The translations under genes were made by a program, and so were the position numbers. Below, piece by piece: positions 37,571 to 44,085 of a stretch of 64,000 nt of DNA. Below the pieces are notes generated by a model, which made no database searches, was not told the origin of the DNA, and saw only the letters and a program-made list of their open reading frames with translations. Source of the stretch: Nostoc parmelioides FACHB-3921 (GTDB lineage Bacteria; Cyanobacteriota; Cyanobacteriia; Cyanobacteriales; Nostocaceae). The stretch is from assembly GCF_014696625.1 (NCBI RefSeq), contig NZ_JACJQL010000002.1:186001-250000 (forward strand). The letters are read 5' to 3'. Every line of letters begins with the position of its first letter. Position 1 is the first letter of the stretch.

Positions 37571-37787
37571 CTGGGACTTTACAGAAGTATGGATTGACCC
37601 AATGTTGTCGCCTCCATACATTCTTTTATTACTCTGTGATAGTAAGCAAAACTGTCAAATTTATGATCCTAAACAGGGTGATAAGGTTGTATTTTCTAGT
37701 AATAATTATGAAGCTGCCAAATTATGGTTACTAGAAGATGAGTATGAACCAGTTGAAGGTAGACTATTAGCTAAAGAATTATTTTAA
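37518..37787 (+). CDS. Unrecognised acidic small protein, second of an overlapping pair
   Basis: 89 residues, acidic. NNWDFTEVWIDPMLSPPYILLLLCDSKQNCQIYDPKQGDKVVFSS and the C-terminal YEAAKLWLLEDEYEPVEGRLLAKELF show no motif I recognise. It has a good ribosome-binding site (GGGGAG ten bases before ATG) inside the upstream gene, with which it overlaps by 53 bases. An acidic partner to a basic protein suits an immunity or antitoxin role, without proof. Confidence 0.6.
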   Translation: MQTTNTTSSPAPDLVKNNWDFTEVWIDPMLSPPYILLLLCDSKQNCQIYDPKQGDKVVFSSNNYEAAKLWLLEDEYEPVEGRLLAKELF

Positions 37788-37951
37788 CTGGAGCGATGGG
37801 TATACTCGCAGAGAAGCGATCTGATAGCATAGTCTCGTAAGCTAGGATAAACACAAGCCAGCAATTATTTTTATGCAAGATATTGCAATGGCTATTGCTG
37901 CGGTCATGGAGTATTTCTGATAAAATTAGCGGAATATGATTTTAGATATTT

Positions 37952-38830
37952 TCATTTCAAGTAATTATCTATTTGCTGAATAAACCAATTGAGCGTTTGC
38001 TCTATTTGTTGATAGTCTTTTTTTTCATAAAATATTTTAAGTTCATTAGTAGGCTGTTCTTTATTTAGAGAAACTTTAACCTTATTACCTAAACGGTGTC
38101 CTAATATATTTAAATTACTCTCAATATAATTGTGAATTGAATTATAATTTAAATATTCATATTTCAAATCAAACAACTGAATATAAGCATATGACAATCC
38201 CTTTTCAGGTTTTTTCACAGTAATTATCATTGAATTTTTCTTAATTACAAATTCAAAGAATATATTTTTTATATCTTCCTGAGAAATACTGTTATTTAGA
38301 TTTTGGAGGATTATTTTGATAGATTTACCTTTAGCTTCAACTCTTTCTGTTAGCGATTTACCATTACTATCTGCATGACTAGCGATATCTCTAATATTCA
38401 TGATGTGAGTAATCATTTTATATTCTTTATCCTCATAAGATTTGAAATTTTGTTCTCCCCCTCTTATAACTTTAAAAAAATCTTTTAATTTATTTATTTT
38501 ATTATAATTACTATCTTGCTTTCTTTCAGGAGAATTGTGATCTGTAAATTTATCAAGTAAAATTTCTATCTGTAGGTATACATATCGACAAAATTCTACA
38601 AAGTTATCACTGATGAGATGATTAGCTGATTGTTCATTGAATTCCTCAAGTCTCTTTCTTAATTCCTGGTTTTCTAATTTATTTAACCACTTATAAATTG
38701 AGTAATCAAATAAATGTATTTTATTTTCGTCTATTTTAATATCTTCACTGGATAATTTCTCTATATATGAAGAAATGCTTTTTAAATTCAAGTTAATTTG
38801 TTGTAATACTTTTTGGATTTTTGTGTCCAT
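37952..38830 (-). CDS. HEPN-like partner protein of the retron
   Basis: 292 residues, strongly AT-rich coding sequence, highly charged and helical in its first 160 residues with Lys/Asn/Ile excess. The segment HIMNIRDIASHADSNG contains R147-x4-H152, the RxxxxH motif of HEPN ribonucleases, at the end of a predicted helix. The C-terminal half (about 170-290) is alpha/beta with DLKYEYLNYNSIHNYIESNL and no motif I know. It begins 34 bases after the reverse transcriptase stop on the same strand, so the two are co-transcribed. The position is that of a retron effector; a HEPN RNase effector is inference from one motif and context. Confidence 0.65.
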   Translation of the reverse strand: MDTKIQKVLQQINLNLKSISSYIEKLSSEDIKIDENKIHLFDYSIYKWLNKLENQELRKRLEEFNEQSANHLISDNFVEFCRYVYLQIEILLDKFTDHNSPERKQDSNYNKINKLKDFFKVIRGGEQNFKSYEDKEYKMITHIMNIRDIASHADSNGKSLTERVEAKGKSIKIILQNLNNSISQEDIKNIFFEFVIKKNSMIITVKKPEKGLSYAYIQLFDLKYEYLNYNSIHNYIESNLNILGHRLGNKVKVSLNKEQPTNELKIFYEKKDYQQIEQTLNWFIQQIDNYLK

Positions 38831-38864
38831 TTATTAATGTTCACCTTTTTTGCCAAGTGTTTTT

Positions 38865-39926
38865 CTATAAACTTGCTAATATTTTATATTGCTGCATATA
38901 TTTTTTATATATAGTATCATTCTTTCCTTTTACCATACCAATGAACTCTATTTTACCTAGAATTATTTGCTTGAAACTATGTTGTTCTTTCTGATTAAAT
39001 CTACTTCTAAATTCATGTTTTCTTTGATACTCTTTTTCAGCATCTTCAAGCCCAAATTTAGCCCAAGCGTGAAGCATAGCACGAACTTGACGTATATAAT
39101 TACGGTCAATATTTGGAAAAATATTTGTTGTTAATCCCGTTACTTCTTGATGATTCCCTTTTATTTGTAATCTAACTTTTGACTCATTTACCTCAAATCC
39201 ATTTTCACTAATAATTTGTATTAAAGTATCGCCAACATTTAATTTTTCTTCATTTTCATCATTGACTATATATGCCAAATCTCTAGGAAACTTAGGTAAG
39301 GTTGTCGAGAAAGTAATATCATCCGCATATCTTGTATAAGTAGCTTTGCATTCTTTAGCCAACCTCTGCAATTGACTATCCATCTTGGCACAAATCATGT
39401 TAGTGATTATCGGTGAAGTTGGCGCGCCTTGAGGTAACTGGTTGTTATGACAACAAATTTGCGCTAAAACTGTAGCAACTTCTGGATGTAATCCATAGGG
39501 GGTAGCCATGAACATACCCCGCACCCTACCAAAATTGATGGAAGGAAAAAAATCTTTTAAGTCAATGTTGAAAACGTAGCGTTTCTTAGCATGAGCTTGA
39601 GCATTAGTTACGATATTTTTTCCCATGACAAACCCATGAACAGATGGCTTTATCTCATATACTGCTTGTAAAACTTGATTAAGTTTTCTTTGAATAATTT
39701 TTAGTGCAGTTATCGGAGTTGATATTTGACGAACACCACCAGACTTTTTTGCAATCTCAAAAGTTGTATAACGTTGGTTAGGGTCAACAACATATATATG
39801 ATAAACAAGACGAGGATAGGAAACTCCTAAAAGGTCAGCTATATCAGATGCTTGTTTTAGAGAGTAAAATTTTTCTCGCAAAGATTCGGGCGTGTCTGTG
39901 AGAACTAACTTAGAACTGTCTTTCAC
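38865..39926 (-). CDS. Retron-type reverse transcriptase
   Basis: 353 residues from a GTG at 39926; no in-frame ATG lies upstream. RT motifs in order: FNIDLKDFFPSI (119-130, first catalytic Asp), LPQGAPTSP (164-172), YADD (200-203) and the thumb-proximal VTG (262-264). NAQAH at 108-112 is the NAxxH motif X and VTG is motif Y that separate retron RTs from group II intron, DGR and other RTs. No intron maturase domain. The RT would copy part of the ncRNA upstream (40034-40178) to make msDNA. The downstream gene is the likely effector, as in characterised tripartite retrons. Confidence 0.9.
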   Translation of the reverse strand: MKDSSKLVLTDTPESLREKFYSLKQASDIADLLGVSYPRLVYHIYVVDPNQRYTTFEIAKKSGGVRQISTPITALKIIQRKLNQVLQAVYEIKPSVHGFVMGKNIVTNAQAHAKKRYVFNIDLKDFFPSINFGRVRGMFMATPYGLHPEVATVLAQICCHNNQLPQGAPTSPIITNMICAKMDSQLQRLAKECKATYTRYADDITFSTTLPKFPRDLAYIVNDENEEKLNVGDTLIQIISENGFEVNESKVRLQIKGNHQEVTGLTTNIFPNIDRNYIRQVRAMLHAWAKFGLEDAEKEYQRKHEFRSRFNQKEQHSFKQIILGKIEFIGMVKGKNDTIYKKYMQQYKILASL

Positions 39927-40033
39927 CTTGTCTACTGACTTATCCTTAATTAGCTATTTTTTAGAGAACAGTCATACAGAGATTAAGCTTTAATATAATG
40001 CCATACCCATTCTGACAGTGAAGAATTATAAAA

Positions 40034-40178
40034 AATATCACTTGCGGGTGTATTCTCGCCTATTCGGATAAGGAAAAGGAGTCAATTCAGAAGAACGGAA
40101 TCCTCGTAAAGCTGACCGTGAAATACACCGTCGCAGGATCAACAACGGAAATCAATACCTAATTCCGCAAGTGATATT
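40034..40178 (-). ncRNA. Candidate retron ncRNA (msr-msd) with a1/a2 repeats
   Basis: AATATCACTTGCGG at 40034-40047 and its exact reverse complement at 40165-40178 form a 14-bp inverted repeat 145 bases end to end, located 108 bases upstream of the RT start. That is where a1 and a2 arms of retron ncRNA lie. Inside, GGTGTATT/AATACACC (40047-40054 and 40122-40129) makes an 8-bp stem that abuts the a2 arm and could be the msd base. A CGGAA/TTCCG hairpin near the a1 arm could belong to msr. Fold and branching G are not determined. Confidence 0.75.
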
Positions 40179-40300
40179 AAGTGTTTCGTCTTGAAAATCA
40201 TTAAAATTCAATGATTAAGACTTACTGTAAGCTATTTTACACTTAAAGTCACTATTGTATTCTTATACTCAATAATAATATCCTGCCAAGTCAAGTACGG

Positions 40301-40495
40301 ATGAAACCTACAAACGAACAAACTCAGGGACTCTACAGACTGTGTTATCGACTCACAAATGTCATTTATCCTGGATGGCAATGCAAAAGCATCGAACTTG
40401 TTAGAGTAGATGAACGTACTGGCAATTTATATGTACTTGCGGCTGGAGAAGATATGGACTTCGAGATTAAACCAACCGGAGGCTTTGAACCATGA
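40301..40495 (+). CDS. DUF6888-type small protein
   Basis: 64 residues. GLYRLCYRLTNVIYPGWQCKSIELVRVDERTGNLYVLAAGED and DFEIKPTGGFEP match the small family that precedes or follows DUF6887 proteins in many cyanobacteria. Its stop overlaps the start of the next gene by four bases (ATGA). A toxin-antitoxin-like or defence-linked role has been suggested by context only. Confidence 0.7.
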   Translation: MKPTNEQTQGLYRLCYRLTNVIYPGWQCKSIELVRVDERTGNLYVLAAGEDMDFEIKPTGGFEP

Positions 40496-41046
40496 CAACA
40501 ACTAAGTACCAAGCAATGAGCTTGAATGAATTACGCCGCTATGTTCTTACCCATCGAGAAGATATTACAGCTTTTCATGTATATATTGATCGTTCAAAGT
40601 CTGAAGGAAGAATGATCAGTTTAGATATAAATGATGAGAATTGGGAAGACAAAGTTAAAAAGGCAATCAAAGATAGTTCAACTGCTATTCGTTGGTACTG
40701 TGACAAAACAGTAGGAAATAGCGTTGAAGTTAAAACAATTAGTCAATGGTGGAATCAGTTAAATAATAAAAGCGTTACAATATATCACATTACGGGCATG
40801 GAAATTGATAAAGAAACTGGTATTTGGGAAGCGATTCAACTTACCCCACCAGTGCAATTAAAAATTGCTGAAACACATTTAGAAATTGGACGATTCACTA
40901 CATTAGTTCAATACAAAGACCAAGATGGATGGACTAATCAAATAGAGGCAGTTGCTATTGATTTAGATATTGAAAAGCAAAATTTATTTATTTGGCCGAA
41001 TACATCAGCAGAAGTCTTTATTGTTTCTCAAGAGACAACCTCATGA
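40492..41046 (+). CDS. DUF6887-type protein with extended C-terminus
   Basis: 184 residues. Residues 8-40 (MSLNELRRYVLTHREDITAFHVYIDRSKSEGR) are the DUF6887 core, which is normally a complete protein of about 70-80 residues. Here about 140 further residues follow, with NWEDKVKKAIKDSSTAIRWYCDKTVGNSVEVKTISQWWNQLNN and a C-terminal beta-rich half (YHITGMEIDKETGIWEAIQ). I do not recognise the extension. It starts on the ATGA of the DUF6888 gene, so expression is coupled. A terminator follows at 41086. Confidence 0.65.
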   Translation: MTTTKYQAMSLNELRRYVLTHREDITAFHVYIDRSKSEGRMISLDINDENWEDKVKKAIKDSSTAIRWYCDKTVGNSVEVKTISQWWNQLNNKSVTIYHITGMEIDKETGIWEAIQLTPPVQLKIAETHLEIGRFTTLVQYKDQDGWTNQIEAVAIDLDIEKQNLFIWPNTSAEVFIVSQETTS

Positions 41047-41085
41047 TATGACATCAAAATTTGAAATACCAAAAATTTATTAATT

Positions 41086-41115
41086 GGTAGAGAATTAATT
41101 ATTCCCTACCGCTTT
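41086..41115 (+). terminator. Terminator of the DUF6888/DUF6887 pair
   Basis: GGTAG-A-GAAT (41086-41095) pairs with ATTC-C-CTACC (41101-41110) and is followed by GCTTTT. Confidence 0.7.
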
Positions 41116-41191
41116 TCATTTATGTTGAATACATATTCAAAAGCAAGGTGATATGTGTTATTGCTTTCCTTTCAAGGTGAATGTTGAGTAT

Positions 41192-41983
41192 TTATTTTTC
41201 CACTGGTGTGAGTTTTACAGGATACAATGGCTCAGATCCATTTAATTGCCAAATTCTCAATACCAATGCAGCCGCTACGGTTAGCCATACACAAGAAAAT
41301 GATAAAATCATTCCCGCTATAGGATTTGTTTGCCAATAAATTGCTGTCACAACTACGGCAGATAACCAGGGGCCTAAAATCACTACAGGAACAGCTGCGC
41401 CTAGTCTTCGTTCTACGGTAAAAATCGTATTCCAAGTATCTCCTAAAGCCAGATGTACTATAAATAGAATGAAAGGTGTTACTAAAAACTGGTGATTCAT
41501 TTGCTGCCAAACTAATACTGAAGAAATTACCCGCAAAACTGCAATTATCATCCAAACTATGGGAAATGCTAAGGGTGGAGGAGACCATCTTGGTCTGATT
41601 ACTTGGTCATAGGTCTGGCGAGAACGGGTATTATCTAAGAGAGAAAAAATTCGGGAACGAATACTTAATAGAGTAAAAAATAATGCCGTTAATAAAGTAC
41701 TAAACCAATTGGGAAAAGAAGAGTTGTTATCTATCAAGATGATTAATTTTTCCATTCCCAGCAACGCAAGAATCATTGCTCCTATTTGGAGGATAGTTCC
41801 TAGTTTATAAACTACGACTGCTTTGATATCTAGTTCTTGTGTAGCGGCTATTGATGTATTTGGTGATTGTTGTTGATTACCAGTTTTCACACCCATTATT
41901 GTGTTGACAAGTTGTTCCAGTATTCCACTGTTTTGGGATTTATTCATAATTAAGTAAATGCAGTAATTTGTAATTATTAACAA
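41192..41983 (-). CDS. TspO/MBR-family membrane protein with N-terminal extension
   Basis: 263 residues, or 252 from the ATG reading MNKSQNSG. The C-terminal 150 residues are TspO/MBR: RPRWSPPPLAFPIVWMIIAVLRVISS, then the LALGDTWNTIFTVERRLGAA motif and the last helix ending in RIWQLNG. TspO proteins bind tetrapyrroles and other lipophilic ligands. The usual length is about 160 residues; the extra N-terminal 110 residues include two more membrane helices (around 58-78 and 88-110). It ends before the DUF6887 terminator, convergent with it. Confidence 0.75.
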   Translation of the reverse strand: MLIITNYCIYLIMNKSQNSGILEQLVNTIMGVKTGNQQQSPNTSIAATQELDIKAVVVYKLGTILQIGAMILALLGMEKLIILIDNNSSFPNWFSTLLTALFFTLLSIRSRIFSLLDNTRSRQTYDQVIRPRWSPPPLAFPIVWMIIAVLRVISSVLVWQQMNHQFLVTPFILFIVHLALGDTWNTIFTVERRLGAAVPVVILGPWLSAVVVTAIYWQTNPIAGMILSFSCVWLTVAAALVLRIWQLNGSEPLYPVKLTPVEK

Positions 41984-42599
41984 TGATTTATTATATGATG
42001 ATGTGATACCTAAAAATAATATTTATCACTATTTTAAAAGATTTTACATTTTGGATTTTGTAATTAACTTTTTGCAATTTATACTAGGACTACTATTTGA
42101 TTTGTTAATTATACGTAGGTATTGCCCATCAAAACCCGGATATGGTGAGGCAATGCCCACCCTACAAATACTGACATTTGTTCAATATTCAAATATGATT
42201 TTTATAGTTTTTAACATCTAGCTTGGAGATGATGTAACTTAATAAAATATGTCTTCATATAAATTAATAAATCTTTTTCAAGGTTTTTGTCAAAAAAATA
42301 TGACTTTAACTTGAGTAATTTTTAACTTCAATGTTTGATTCTGGGTGAAAATTTTGGCGAGTCTTAACCAATCCTAATCGGTTACAGGTGTTTGCGAGGC
42401 TTGATTGGTAAGAACTTCCGCAAGTATCACCCAAAATCCTTGTGGTTTAAGGCTAAAATACCAGTAATTCTATCGGGAAAGTAGGCTTATAAATTTCTAT
42501 GTTGAAAGTACTATTGATTCCTTAAAAAGATATGGTTACTGTTATGAGTAGTCCTTGTAAAAGACTATTTGTACATCAAAGATTCACGAGGTATTTCCT
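41984..42599. other. Gene-free region upstream of the copper-storage-type gene
   Basis: About 600 AT-rich bases. A repeat stretch (ATTGCCCATCAAAACCCGGA then GGCAATGCCCACCCTAC) lies at about 42121-42166; related GGGCAATGCCCATCCCAC is at 63961-63978. CTTAACCAATC (about 42363-42373) and GATTGGTAAG (about 42403-42412) form a bulged inverted repeat, perhaps a hairpin in the leader of the next gene. Confidence 0.4.
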
Positions 42600-42962
42600 A
42601 TGATGATGATGATGACTGAATCTATGACTGCCGAAATGCAAGCCTGTATGAAAGCTTGTATGGATTGTCATAAAATGTGCATGGAAACCATGACCTACTG
42701 CATGAGCAAGGGCGGTATGCAGATGGACATGAGCATGATGGGGATGATGCGCGACTGCTCAGAAATGTGCATGATGTGCGTGAATATGATGATGGGTGGT
42801 TCCGAATTTATGGGACGCACTTGTATGCTGTGTGCGGAAATGTGCGATCGCACTGCAATGGCTTGCGAACAAATGAGCGATGATCAAATGATGATGGATT
42901 GTGCAATGGCTTGTCGTAAATGTGCAGAAGCTTGCAGATCCATGCAAATGATGCCTGCTTAA
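42600..42962 (+). CDS. Cys/Met-rich four-helix copper-binding protein (Csp/DUF326 type)
   Basis: 120 residues starting with MMMMM. Cysteines occur with helical spacing (CMKACMDCHKMC; CSEMCMMC; CMLCAEMC; CAMACRKCAEAC), and Met is very abundant. This matches four-helix-bundle copper storage proteins, in which Cys side chains in the bundle core bind many Cu(I) ions. No signal peptide, so the cytosolic form. The Met-rich loop between helices (SKGGMQMDMSMMGMM) is more extreme than usual. A stem-loop follows the gene. Confidence 0.85.
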   Translation: MMMMMTESMTAEMQACMKACMDCHKMCMETMTYCMSKGGMQMDMSMMGMMRDCSEMCMMCVNMMMGGSEFMGRTCMLCAEMCDRTAMACEQMSDDQMMMDCAMACRKCAEACRSMQMMPA

Positions 42963-42999
42963 TTCCATAACTTAGCAGAAGTTTCTCTGCAACCTAATA

Positions 43000-43034
43000 T
43001 TCAAGCGCTCAGGCTGTTTAGTCTGGGCGCTTGA
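43000..43034 (+). terminator. Hairpin after the copper-binding gene
   Basis: TTCAAGCGCTCAG and CTGGGCGCTTGAA pair with one mismatch. There is no long T-run, so it may be an mRNA 3' stem rather than an efficient terminator. Confidence 0.55.
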
Positions 43035-43153
43035 AGTTTGAAGAAGGTTTTGAAATTTTCACCCAGAGCGCAAGAGTGTTGTTTAAGTAGCCGCGACAAT
43101 CATCTATTCAGGTTAAATTACGAATTACGAATTATGTCTGTGGCTAAGGGTAG

Positions 43154-43951
43154 ATGAAACACTTAAAATCCCGTTCCCAAGACTTGCGGAGCTTGTTTGA
43201 GAACAATATCACAATTGAATATGTGGCAGAACCCCTGAAAGCCGTACCAGCAGAAGCGGAATTAGTAGAGGTGTTGGGGTGGATGCGATCGCAAGATTTT
43301 GATGTTGTTGGCGTGGAAACGGGTGACACAATCACAGGCTATATTGAACGCTCTAGTTTGGTGCAGGTTAAATCTGGTAAGTGCGGTGACTATCAGCGAG
43401 TGTTTCATCCTAAAGAACTGATTGCGATTTCTACACCACTGATGAAGTTACTACCCATATTGCAACAGAACCCGCGTTTGTTTGTTCTCGACTGTAATCA
43501 GGTGAGTGGGATTATTACCTGTGGCGACTTGCAGAAAGCGCCTGTAAGAATGTTGCTCTTTGGTTTAGTTACTTTGCTAGAAATGAATCTGCTGAGATTG
43601 GTAAGGCTTTACTATCCCCAAGACGCTTGGCAGAAAGTTCTCAAGCCTGATCGCCTAGAAGTTGCGCGCAGGTTGTGGCGTGAGAGTCAAGAAAGAAACG
43701 AAGCCACAGATTTACTAGATTACCTGCAATTTTGTGACAAGCGAGAGTTAGTTTTACATCAGCCAGAACTGCTGGAACAACTAGAACTAAAATCAAAACG
43801 CGCTGGTGAACGGTTTTTAAAATCTGCTGAACAATTACGCAACCGACTAGCTCACGCCCAGAGTTTAGTTAGTGGTTCTTCATGGAATGATTTAATTTCT
43901 TTAGCAGAAGCGATGGAAAAGCTCTTAATTCGCTGTGAAGAAATAGAGTGA
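43154..43951 (+). CDS. CBS-like domain protein with C-terminal RxxxxH helix
   Basis: 265 residues. The N-terminal 130 residues have the CBS-pair-like rhythm (AELVEVLGWMRSQDFDVVGVETGDTITGYIERSSL and PLMKLLPILQQNPRLFVLDCNQVSGIITCGDLQKAP). The second half is helical and has EQLRNRLAHAQ, with R229-x4-H234, a HEPN/Swt1-like pattern. Many HEPN proteins of this layout are RNases or nucleic-acid-binding; the CBS part could bind an adenosyl ligand. No operon partner is visible. Confidence 0.6.
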   Translation: MKHLKSRSQDLRSLFENNITIEYVAEPLKAVPAEAELVEVLGWMRSQDFDVVGVETGDTITGYIERSSLVQVKSGKCGDYQRVFHPKELIAISTPLMKLLPILQQNPRLFVLDCNQVSGIITCGDLQKAPVRMLLFGLVTLLEMNLLRLVRLYYPQDAWQKVLKPDRLEVARRLWRESQERNEATDLLDYLQFCDKRELVLHQPELLEQLELKSKRAGERFLKSAEQLRNRLAHAQSLVSGSSWNDLISLAEAMEKLLIRCEEIE

Positions 43952-43959
43952 ATCAATTC

Positions 43960-44037
43960 AAAATAGCCTTCGGCAAGGCTTGCGCCAACAAAATTCAAAA
44001 TACCCTACGGGAAGGCTACGCCAACAAAATTCAAGAT
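43960..44037. repeat. Tandem copies of a palindromic intergenic repeat
   Basis: AATAGCCTTCGGCAAGGCTT then CGCCAACAAAATTCAAAAT, followed by a second similar unit GGGAAGGCTACGCCAACAAA. Same family as the 27085-27135 and 58105-58160 copies. Confidence 0.65.
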
Positions 44038-44085
44038 TAAATACAGCCAAACACATGGGGGGAGGCAGTCTCATGGGCTGTGAAG

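Noticed and set aside
38865..39926. Group II intron or DGR reverse transcriptase
   Set aside because: No maturase or HNH domain, no template/variable repeat pair seen, and retron-specific NAxxH and VTG motifs are present.
42003..42221. 72-codon plus-strand frame
   Set aside because: Runs through an intergenic repeat (GGCAATGCCCACC); no homology visible.
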